From: Bacteroides sp.
Lineage (GTDB): Bacteria; Bacteroidota; Bacteroidia; Bacteroidales; GCA-2748055
Length of the DNA stretch: 5,522 nucleotides
Direction of reading: 5' to 3'
Assembly (NCBI GenBank): GCA_011048475.1
Contig: DSDZ01000457.1
Coordinates: 1 to 5,522, forward strand
The notes under the pieces are model-generated. The model did no database searches. It had not been told where the DNA came from and was given only the letters and a program-made list of their open reading frames with translations. Position 1 is the stretch's first letter, and the number at the start of each line of letters is the position of its first letter. This document shows, in pieces, positions 1-5,522 of this stretch. The position numbers were made by a program, and so were the translations under genes.

Positions 1-677
1 GGGACAAAGTCCCTGTAAGAGCCCATGGTCGCTTTAGAGAAACTGTACATACTCCCTGCCCCGAGCATCTGGGCTTTGAGTTCCTGTTCGAAGGAGGGCT
101 GCCTCCCCCTGCCCGTCTTTGAAAGCCGGGTCTCCGCATCCACCGCATCCCCTTCCAGGTACCAGTAAGGAAGAAAAACCGCGGCTGCCCCCACCACCTG
201 TTCTCCCCCCAGAACTGAAAGGGCCTTTGTGAGTCCCTGGTTCAGCTTGTCGATCTGCACGGCATGACGTCCCTCATGTAGCGCCAGCTGCGTCAGCCAG
301 TCCTGGGGATACCCGTTCGGATCGGGATTGGTAAAGATCTCCAGCCGCTTTGGGGCCCAGACGAATACCCCGTTGGAAAAACTGGACTCATTATGAATGA
401 CCACGGGCATGAACCGGTGCCTGTGGTCCAGCGGTTTTCCAAGATGCGGGTAAAAGTATTCCAGCCGCTGTCCGAACGCACGGGCCACGCTGTCAACCCC
501 TGCCGGATAAATGATCCTGTAATGGTCAGTGGAAAATATGTTCCATCTGAGGGTCCCCGCATCCTGTCCGTATTCGTAGAACTGGCCTCTGAGCCCCGCA
601 GAAATAAACAAAAGCAGGATGATGAACACCCTGCCTTTGTACTGGTTGTAATATGTAAAGTGGTTAGTTTTCAGCAA
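1..677 (-). CDS. Exported HEGRH-motif metallopeptidase-like protein, TolB/beta-propeller type (partial, C-terminus outside window)
   Basis: The minus strand is open for 225 full codons to the window edge. An N-terminal signal or anchor is visible: a polar stretch with lysines and an arginine, then the hydrophobic core VFIILLLFISAGL (residues 17-29). The mature part begins with QFYEYGQDAGTLRWN, which I recognise from a Bacteroidota family of large secreted proteins, roughly 900+ residues, with an N-terminal metallopeptidase-like domain and C-terminal WD40/TolB-like propeller repeats; that C-terminal part is not visible here. LALHEGRH (HExxH at 134-138) would supply two zinc-binding histidines and the catalytic Glu. 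WYLEGDAV (Glu175) is a good candidate third ligand, as in gluzincins. No ATG lies in frame near the 5' end. The best start is TTG at 677, giving a complete signal peptide and a 14-base overlap with the upstream SUI1-like gene. CTG at 674 or an internal GTG are alternatives. The natural substrate is unknown. It is probably co-transcribed with, and possibly translationally coupled to, the SUI1-like gene. Confidence 0.85.
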   Translation of the reverse strand, partial: MLKTNHFTYYNQYKGRVFIILLLFISAGLRGQFYEYGQDAGTLRWNIFSTDHYRIIYPAGVDSVARAFGQRLEYFYPHLGKPLDHRHRFMPVVIHNESSFSNGVFVWAPKRLEIFTNPDPNGYPQDWLTQLALHEGRHAVQIDKLNQGLTKALSVLGGEQVVGAAAVFLPYWYLEGDAVDAETRLSKTGRGRQPSFEQELKAQMLGAGSMYSFSKATMGSYRDFV

Positions 678-1011
678 ATTTCACCCTGTATCCCCTGGAC
701 CTCAGATATACAAATGCACGCTTCCGCACATCCCCCTTCAGCACGATGTCATACATTTTCGAAGACCCGCAGGTATGACAAACACCCTGCAGCTCTTCCT
801 CGATCTTGAGCATATCGATCCGCCTTCCCACGAAACCTGTAATATAGGTCATGATCGCCCCGTCCATTTTTCGTTTGTCCAATCCCACAATGAGTGTCTG
901 CTTTTCAGGGGGTAAGGTTTTCGGCTCCCTGAGGCTGGCATATTCGTATTCGAATTCGGGGTAATCGGTGTAGAAAGTAATATCCAGATCGTTCATTCCT
1001 TTTAAAGACAT
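664..1011 (-). CDS. Divergent SUI1/eIF1-like (YciH-type) translation initiation factor homologue
   Basis: This 115-residue protein aligns by eye, essentially without gaps, to Bacteroidota SUI1 proteins. It has a YTDYPEFEYE segment (14-23) where relatives have YSTNPDF-type sequence. It then has TLPPEKQTL (32-40), LDKRK (44-48), YITGFVG (56-62), the IVLKGDVRKR strand (89-98) and a C-terminal RGYRVKF (106-112). SUI1 proteins bind the small ribosomal subunit near the P site; bacterial YciH is non-essential and may affect start-site fidelity or stress translation. Two departures stand out. The basic RKGK loop after LDKR is replaced by KMDGA (48-52). The usual C-G-x-G-G segment reads CHTCGSS (78-84), creating a CxxC. 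An upstream extension of the frame to 1203 would run into the divergent gene and past the promoter, so it was rejected. ATG at 1011 is preferred; ATG at 996 (110 residues) is also possible, and neither has a well-spaced Shine-Dalgarno. It is the first gene of a likely two-gene unit with the peptidase. Confidence 0.82.
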   Translation of the reverse strand: MSLKGMNDLDITFYTDYPEFEYEYASLREPKTLPPEKQTLIVGLDKRKMDGAIMTYITGFVGRRIDMLKIEEELQGVCHTCGSSKMYDIVLKGDVRKRAFVYLRSRGYRVKFAEN

Positions 1012-1033
1012 GTCCCTTGGAATGTGTGAACCA

Positions 1034-1064
1034 CAAATATAGTCTCCATTTCCATATATGTCAA
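1034..1064 (-). promoter_or_regulatory. Bacteroidota-type promoter for the SUI1-like/peptidase unit
   Basis: Read on the minus strand, TTG (1064-1062) is followed after 20 bases by TATATTTG (1041-1034). This is a perfect match to the Bacteroidota -7 consensus TAnnTTTG, with a -33 TTG at the usual spacing. Transcription would begin near 1028, leaving a leader of about 17 bases before ATG 1011 or about 32 before ATG 996. This also argues against the longer SUI1 reading frame, whose start would lie upstream of the promoter. Confidence 0.65.
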
Positions 1065-1086
1065 CATTTTTCAAATGATTTGTTTT

Positions 1087-1118
1087 TTGTGCCGGGTATG
1101 AAAAAAGCATTAAATTCG
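1087..1118 (+). promoter_or_regulatory. Probable Bacteroidota-type promoter for the GT117 gene
   Basis: TTG (1087-1089), 21 bases, then TAAATTCG (1111-1118) matches TAnnTTTG with one mismatch. The expected start of transcription is near 1124, giving a leader of about 30 bases before ATG 1154. The leader ends in an A-rich stretch, AAATAAAAAAC, directly before the start codon, which is common in Bacteroidota genes without a Shine-Dalgarno. The element lies downstream of the in-frame ATG at 1118, or overlaps its first base, which supports 1154 as the real start. Confidence 0.45.
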
Positions 1119-1153
1119 TGCCAGTCAATACGCTGAGAGACCAAATAAAAAAC

Positions 1154-4100
1154 ATGGCACTGAAAAGACTGAATCTTCTAACGGGCTGGATGAGCTTTGT
1201 CACCGCCCTGATCGTTTACCTGCTCACACTGGAGCCCACTGTCAGCCTGTGGGACTGCGGAGAGTTTATCGCCAGTGCCTACAAGCTGCAGGTGGGTCAT
1301 CCCCCGGGAGCACCGTTCTGGCTGATCATTGCACGGGTGTTTTCAATTTTTACTGGTGACGAGGAAAATGTGGCCATGATGATCAACTCGGTTTCTGCTT
1401 TCGCCAGTGCATTCACCATTATGTTCCTGTTCTGGACCATTGCACACCTGCTGGGAAAGATTCTCCGGGATCCTTCCGGAGAAATGACCACTGCCCGTCA
1501 GATCGTGCTTCTGGGAGGTTCTTTTGTGGGAGCCATGGCCTGTACGTTTTCAGATACCTTCTGGTTTTCCGCAGTGGAAGGAGAGGTGTATGCCACCTCT
1601 TCCCTGTTCACGGCAGTGGTGTTCTGGGCCATCCTCAAGTGGGAAAACGTGGCCGATGAACCCGGTGCGAACAGGTGGCTGGTCCTGATCGCCTACCTGA
1701 TCGGCCTCTCCATCGGGGTGCACCTGCTGAATCTGCTGGCCATTCCTGCCATCGTACTGGTTTATTACTTTAAAAAATACAAGGTGAGCAGGAAAGGGGT
1801 CCTCTACGCACTCTCCATCTCGGTGGTCATCCTGCTGGGGATCATGTACGCGGTCATTCCGGGAATCGTGAAGCTGGCAACCGTGGTGGAAAAGTTCTTT
1901 ACCAATACCGTGGGACTCCACTACAACGCCGGGCTGGTTATATACGTGGCGCTGCTGCTGGGCGCACTGGCCTTCGGGATCTACCGGACGCAGTTCTCCG
2001 GGAAAAATGTACTACTGAATACCATCTTTGTCAGCATCACCGTGATCATCATCGGTTACTCCTCCTATGCCCTGATCGTGATCCGTTCTCTGGCTGGTCC
2101 CCCCATGAACGAAAACCGGCCCGATAATGTCTATCCCCTCCTTTCCTACCTGAACAGGGAACAATACGGCGACCGTCCCCTGCTCCGGGGTCATTTCTAC
2201 AATGCGGAAGTGGTGGATATCGGGTATAAAAAACCTGTTTACACGCTGAACAAGGAAGAAAACCGGTATGAAATTGCCTACCGGAAACCGGAGCTTGTGA
2301 TGGATGAACAGAAAGTACTCCTTCCTAGGATCTACAGCAGGGAGCCGGACCACAGGCAGGCCTATGCCGAATTCGGCACCATACGCGATCCGGAAAATCC
2401 CACCTACCTGGACAACCTGGAATTCTTTTTCAGGTACCAGCTGGGACACATGTATTTCAGGTATTTCATGTGGAATTTCGCGGGACGCCAGAATGATATC
2501 CAGGGCCATGGGAACGTGATCCACGGAAACTGGCTCAGCGGGGTGCGGCCCATCGATGCGCTGCGGCTCGGGCCGCAGACAGACCTGCCCGAACGGATGC
2601 GAAACCATCCGGCCAGGAACACCTATTATTTCCTTCCGCTGATCCTGGGTCTCCTTGGACTTTTCTTCCACCTGGACCGGCACCCGCGGGATTTCTGGGT
2701 GGTGATGAGCCTTTTTATCCTCACAGGGGCCGCCATTGTGGTCTACCTGAACCAGACCCCCTACCAGCCCAGGGAACGGGATTACGCCTATGCGGGATCC
2801 TTCTATGCATTCAGTATCTGGATCGGGATCGGGGTCGCCGGCTTCTACCAGATCCTGCAGTCCCGGATCAGGCAAAATCTGTCCGCCGTCCTTTCGGTCA
2901 TCATCACATTCCTTGCGGTCCCTCTGCTGATGGCCTCGCAGAACTGGGATGATCATGACCGCTCGGGTAGGTACACGGCCCGGGACATCGCCCGCAACTA
3001 TCTCAACTCATGCGACAAAGATGCGATCCTGTACACCGTGGGAGACAATGATACGTTTCCCCTGTGGTATGTGCAGGATGTGGAAGGGGTCAGGGAGGAT
3101 GTGCGGATCGTGAACATGATGCTGCTCAATATGGACTGGTACATTGACCAGATGAGATGGCAGAATTATGATTCCGAACCGCTTCCCTTCACACTGCCCC
3201 AGTCCAAGTACGATCTCGGGGTCAATACGTCCCTGTACGTGAGAGAGAATGAAAGGTGGGCCTCATTCGATTACCTGCTCACATTCATCAAGAGTGACGA
3301 TCCGCGGACGAAGATCCCGTTGCGAAACAGGGAACAGGTGGATTACCTGCCCACACACAAACTCCTTCTGCAGGTTGATTCGGCAGCCGCGATTGCCCAC
3401 GGAGCGGTTCTTCCCGGGGAAGCAGAGAAGATCGTCAGCGAGATCCGGTTGCAGCTGACACCCAATGACCAGATCATGAAGGGGACCCTGGCACAGCTGG
3501 ATATTCTGGGTACCAACCAGTGGAAACGGCCCATTTACTACACATCGGGAGGGCATGAAGGATCCATCGGTCTTGAAGAATACTACCGGGTCGAAGGACT
3601 TGCTTACAGGGTGGTGCCCATCCAGTCTCCCTACAGGAGCATCATCGAACTTGGAAGCATCAACACCGATACCCTTTACAAGCGTCTGATGGAAACCTAT
3701 CGCTGGGGAAATATGAACCAGGAAGGCGTGCAGCTGGACTATTATACCATCAGGACCCTTTCGGTGATCCGTTTCAGATCTCTTTATACCAGGCTGGCAT
3801 TGCAGCTGCTGGAAGAAGGAAAGCGCGAAAAGGCCGTGGAGGTGCTGGACCGCTGCATGGAACTGGCCCCGTCGCGTGTTCTTCCCTATGACCAGTTTGT
3901 AACAGGGATCACCGTCCCCGGTCCCCGGGGAGGCATCGTTCACCATCCCGGGATCATTGAAGCCTATTACAGGTGTGGCGAGGAAGAAAAAGCCAATGAC
4001 ATCCTCAGGGAGTATTATGAAACGCTCGTCCATGAATACAACTATTACAATTCCATGAAAACCAGACACAGCCTTTCCATCCAGAGGGAGATCAGTGAAG

Positions 4101-4210
4101 CCATGTTCCAGATCGAGGAGATGAAATACCTGCTCCAGGAATATGAACAGGACGAGTTGATGATGGAGCTGGGGATCACGGAAGAAAGCCTGTTCCCCTT
4201 CCCCGGTTGA
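1154..4210 (+). CDS. GT117 family (DUF2723, TMEM260-like) multispanning membrane glycosyltransferase
   Basis: A 1018-residue protein, start MALKRLNLLTGW, in the normal size range for Bacteroidota DUF2723 proteins. About nine hydrophobic segments lie in residues 10-311 and four more in 491-595, separated by a hydrophilic region (312-490). Family signatures are WDCGEF (33-38) and HPPG (49-52) after the first membrane segment, SAVEGEVYA (139-147), GVHLLNLL (188-195), YQPRERDYAYAGSF (537-550), NWDDHDRSGRY (597-607) and GDNDTFPLWY (630-639). Asp34 and Glu37 are plausible catalytic acids, as in other GT-C enzymes; that assignment is inference. The C-terminal soluble part has two helical-pair units resembling TPR repeats (about 875-911 and 933-965). 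Human TMEM260, in the same family, is a protein O-mannosyltransferase, so transfer of a sugar from a lipid-linked donor to exported protein is the leading hypothesis; bacterial members are largely uncharacterised. An in-frame ATG at 1118 adds 12 polar residues and is less likely. Its stop codon is 3 bases from the convergent polyprenyl synthetase stop. Confidence 0.92.
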   Translation: MALKRLNLLTGWMSFVTALIVYLLTLEPTVSLWDCGEFIASAYKLQVGHPPGAPFWLIIARVFSIFTGDEENVAMMINSVSAFASAFTIMFLFWTIAHLLGKILRDPSGEMTTARQIVLLGGSFVGAMACTFSDTFWFSAVEGEVYATSSLFTAVVFWAILKWENVADEPGANRWLVLIAYLIGLSIGVHLLNLLAIPAIVLVYYFKKYKVSRKGVLYALSISVVILLGIMYAVIPGIVKLATVVEKFFTNTVGLHYNAGLVIYVALLLGALAFGIYRTQFSGKNVLLNTIFVSITVIIIGYSSYALIVIRSLAGPPMNENRPDNVYPLLSYLNREQYGDRPLLRGHFYNAEVVDIGYKKPVYTLNKEENRYEIAYRKPELVMDEQKVLLPRIYSREPDHRQAYAEFGTIRDPENPTYLDNLEFFFRYQLGHMYFRYFMWNFAGRQNDIQGHGNVIHGNWLSGVRPIDALRLGPQTDLPERMRNHPARNTYYFLPLILGLLGLFFHLDRHPRDFWVVMSLFILTGAAIVVYLNQTPYQPRERDYAYAGSFYAFSIWIGIGVAGFYQILQSRIRQNLSAVLSVIITFLAVPLLMASQNWDDHDRSGRYTARDIARNYLNSCDKDAILYTVGDNDTFPLWYVQDVEGVREDVRIVNMMLLNMDWYIDQMRWQNYDSEPLPFTLPQSKYDLGVNTSLYVRENERWASFDYLLTFIKSDDPRTKIPLRNREQVDYLPTHKLLLQVDSAAAIAHGAVLPGEAEKIVSEIRLQLTPNDQIMKGTLAQLDILGTNQWKRPIYYTSGGHEGSIGLEEYYRVEGLAYRVVPIQSPYRSIIELGSINTDTLYKRLMETYRWGNMNQEGVQLDYYTIRTLSVIRFRSLYTRLALQLLEEGKREKAVEVLDRCMELAPSRVLPYDQFVTGITVPGPRGGIVHHPGIIEAYYRCGEEEKANDILREYYETLVHEYNYYNSMKTRHSLSIQREISEAMFQIEEMKYLLQEYEQDELMMELGITEESLFPFPG

Positions 4211-4213
4211 TGT

Positions 4214-5188
4214 CTATTTTTTTCGCTCCATCAGCATGGAAGCGAAGCTGTAAAGTTCCGTTTTACGGTCTTCCTCCCTTTGAAGTTTCTTCAGTTTTTG
4301 CAGGGAGGCATCGTAGAAATCCCCGATCTTGTTTTCTGTCAGCTCTTTAACTTTTAAATCATTAAAAACTGAAACCACTGCTTCAATTTTTTCCTCATGT
4401 TCGAAATCTTTCCGGCTGAGCCATCCTGTAAGTTCTTTTTTCTGAACCGGATCCGCATGATCCAGGGCTTTGATCATCAGGAATGTCTTTTTGTTGTCCA
4501 CGATATCTGTCCCCACTTTCTTCCCGGTCTTTTCAGGATCTCCATAGGTGTCCAGCAGGTCATCCTGCAGCTGAAATGCAATCCCCAGGTTCCTCCCGAA
4601 TTCATACAAATCTTCCGCATCCTTTTGTGAAGCACCCCCCAGTACGGCTCCGATCTTCAGGCTGGCGGCAATCAATACGGCTGTTTTCATTTCGATCATA
4701 TGGAGGTATTCCTCTTCGGTGACGGTCAACCGTTCTTCAAAATTCATGTCAATCTGCTGTCCCTCGCATACCTGCATGGCCGTTCGGGTAAAGATATCGT
4801 GTACCGTGTTCAGCACCACCCCGGGAGCCTGGTTCATCAGCCGGCTGGCCATAATGGACATCACATCCCCGGAAAGGATGGCCACATTTTCATTGTATTT
4901 TTTATGGACGGTGGGACTTCCCCTTCTCAGGTCCGAACGGTCCATCATGTCGTCGTGGACCAGCGTAAAATTATGGAACATCTCGATGGCAATGGCAGGC
5001 ATCAGGGCTGATTCCACACCCCCCGAATAGAGGTCGCAGGCCAGTAAAACCAGAGCGGGTCTGATCCTTTTCCCCCCCAGCGACAGGATGTATTTCACCG
5101 GTTCATACAACTCCCTCGGTGTATCCGGAATAAATACGGTCTGAATGTGTTTTTCGACGAGGTTCTGGGCTTCCGACAGGGTATACAT
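4214..5188 (-). CDS. Trans-type polyprenyl (isoprenyl) diphosphate synthase
   Basis: A 324-residue soluble enzyme of the all-alpha isoprenyl synthase fold that condenses isopentenyl diphosphate onto an allylic diphosphate. All core motifs are present: GGKRIRP (38-44) for isopentenyl diphosphate binding, the first aspartate-rich motif DDMMD (79-83), DLRRG (86-90), GD (107-108), GQQIDMNFE (143-151), KT (168-169), the second aspartate-rich motif DDLLD (209-213), and the lysines and Asp of GKKVGTD (222-228). The length is typical and no catalytic residue is missing. The first motif has no insertion, and Phe74 sits five residues before it. This resembles short-chain archaeal-type geranylgeranyl diphosphate synthases more than long-chain quinone-tail enzymes, although product length cannot be fixed by eye. 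The start ATG at 5188 lies 12 bases before the first helix and has no clear Shine-Dalgarno. The gene is convergent with GT117 and divergent from the gene at 5333. I could not find a convincing promoter upstream. Confidence 0.95.
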   Translation of the reverse strand: MYTLSEAQNLVEKHIQTVFIPDTPRELYEPVKYILSLGGKRIRPALVLLACDLYSGGVESALMPAIAIEMFHNFTLVHDDMMDRSDLRRGSPTVHKKYNENVAILSGDVMSIMASRLMNQAPGVVLNTVHDIFTRTAMQVCEGQQIDMNFEERLTVTEEEYLHMIEMKTAVLIAASLKIGAVLGGASQKDAEDLYEFGRNLGIAFQLQDDLLDTYGDPEKTGKKVGTDIVDNKKTFLMIKALDHADPVQKKELTGWLSRKDFEHEEKIEAVVSVFNDLKVKELTENKIGDFYDASLQKLKKLQREEDRKTELYSFASMLMERKK

Positions 5189-5267
5189 GGCGGTACGACG
5201 GATTTATCCCAGGCAAGTTAATGAATTTCAGGTCAAGATTGGCACAGGTCTTGAACAATATACAGGT

Positions 5268-5287
5268 AGAATGTATGAAGAATGTAT
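5268..5287. repeat. Tandem 9-base direct repeat AGAATGTAT in the divergent intergenic region
   Basis: AGAATGTAT occurs at 5268-5276 and again at 5279-5287, a perfect copy at an 11-base period, so both copies face roughly the same side of the helix. The second copy is also part of the dyad GAAT-GT-ATTC (5280-5289? arms at 5280-5283 and 5286-5289). The repeat lies between the divergent polyprenyl synthetase and DUF4369-like genes, where an operator would be expected. Chance cannot be excluded for so short a repeat. Confidence 0.4.
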
Positions 5288-5332
5288 TCACCAGAATCAT
5301 TAACTTTAGCGCTTCGAATAAACGAAAGTTGC

Positions 5333-5522
5333 ATGAAGTATCTGAAAGGAATCTTGCCCCTGCTGACATGTCTGGTGCTGTCCGGTTTTTCCAGCTCCTA
5401 CGGCCAGGGTTACCGCATAGAGGTTGAAATGAAGGGACTTTCCGGTGACACCCTTGTGCTGGGAGAATATTTTACAACGCGGATGATCCCCAGGGATACC
5501 ATTCAGCTTGACAGGCAGGGGA
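5333..5522 (+). CDS. Exported DUF4369-like, probably thioredoxin-family protein (partial, N-terminus only)
   Basis: The frame opens at ATG 5333 and is still open at the window edge (63 full codons). Residues 1-25 form a clear Sec signal peptide: MKYLKG, a hydrophobic core ILPLLTCLVLSGF, then a polar SSSYGQ, with likely cleavage around residues 23-25. Cys13 lies within the hydrophobic core and follows Thr, so it is a poor lipobox. The mature start YRIEVEMKGLSGDTLVLGEY, followed by a DTIQLD segment, has the pattern of the N-terminal beta domain (DUF4369-type) that precedes a thioredoxin-like domain in many Bacteroidota periplasmic or outer-membrane proteins. If so, the missing part should carry a CxxC redox site or a degenerate version of it. 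An earlier in-frame ATG was not needed, because this one begins exactly at the signal peptide. A weak -7-like TAACTTTA (5301-5308) precedes it without a -33 TTG at the right spacing. Confidence 0.75.
   Translation, partial: MKYLKGILPLLTCLVLSGFSSSYGQGYRIEVEMKGLSGDTLVLGEYFTTRMIPRDTIQLDRQG

Noticed and set aside
293..809. Open frames at 293-562 (minus) and 393-809 (plus)
   Set aside because: They are other-frame readings of the peptidase and SUI1-like genes, with low-complexity, non-protein-like composition and no recognisable family.
1118..1153. Upstream ATG at 1118 as the GT117 start
   Set aside because: It overlaps the -7-like element and adds 12 polar residues; ATG 1154, preceded by an A-rich leader, begins right at the family's N-terminal pattern.
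1012..1203. N-terminal extension of the SUI1-like frame to an ATG at 1203 with a hydrophobic stretch
   Set aside because: It overlaps the start of the GT117 gene on the other strand, lies upstream of a perfect -7 element, and has no counterpart in SUI1 proteins.
2012..2956. Long antisense frame (314 residues) inside the GT117 gene, and another at 3263-4069
   Set aside because: Both lie opposite a well-supported gene with clear family motifs; their Asp/Gly/His/Pro/Gln-rich composition is typical of antisense shadows.
4171..4223. Intrinsic terminator for GT117 (GGGGA/TCCCC stem followed by T7)
   Set aside because: The stem is only 5 base pairs with an 18-base loop and ends 18 bases before the T run, so it does not have terminator geometry.
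5256..5263. TATATTGT on the minus strand as the polyprenyl synthetase promoter
   Set aside because: It departs from TAnnTTTG and has no TTG at 19-21 bases upstream.
5333..5374. Lipoprotein signal at Cys13 of the DUF4369-like protein
   Set aside because: The Cys is inside the hydrophobic core and follows Thr, not Gly/Ala/Ser; an ordinary signal peptide cleaved near residues 23-25 fits better.

Overview
The window looks like chromosomal DNA of a Bacteroidota bacterium, probably from the Bacteroidales/Marinilabiliales side and of moderate GC. The evidence is the gene families: a GT117 (DUF2723) membrane glycosyltransferase, a TolB-type protein with an HEGRH motif, a Bacteroidota-type SUI1 protein, and a DUF4369/thioredoxin-like exported protein. 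Promoter-like TTG-N20/21-TAnnTTTG elements and the lack of well-placed Shine-Dalgarno sequences also fit. No RNA gene, mobile element or CRISPR array was seen. All family assignments come from recognising the translated sequence; no database search was run.

Layout. Positions 1-677 (minus) hold the N-terminal quarter or so of an exported putative zinc metallopeptidase that runs off the left edge. Positions 664-1011 (minus) hold a small, divergent SUI1/eIF1-like protein, whose end overlaps the probable start of the peptidase gene. Positions 1012-1153 are a divergent intergenic region with one promoter candidate in each direction. Positions 1154-4210 (plus) encode a 1018-residue GT117 membrane protein. 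Only 3 bases separate its stop codon from the convergent polyprenyl synthetase gene (4214-5188, minus). After a second divergent intergenic region (5189-5332), which carries a short tandem repeat, a plus-strand gene for an exported DUF4369-like protein begins at 5333 and runs off the right edge.

Functional picture. Three of the five genes act at or beyond the inner membrane: the putative peptidase, the glycosyltransferase and the DUF4369 protein. The polyprenyl synthetase makes the isoprenoid diphosphates from which lipid carriers and quinones are built. GT-C glycosyltransferases generally use polyprenyl-linked sugar donors, so a link between the synthetase and GT117 is conceivable. The two genes are convergent rather than co-transcribed, so this is inference only. 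The region is mostly ordinary core genome. The most unusual item is the SUI1-like protein, which has lost the family's basic loop and gained a CxxC motif.
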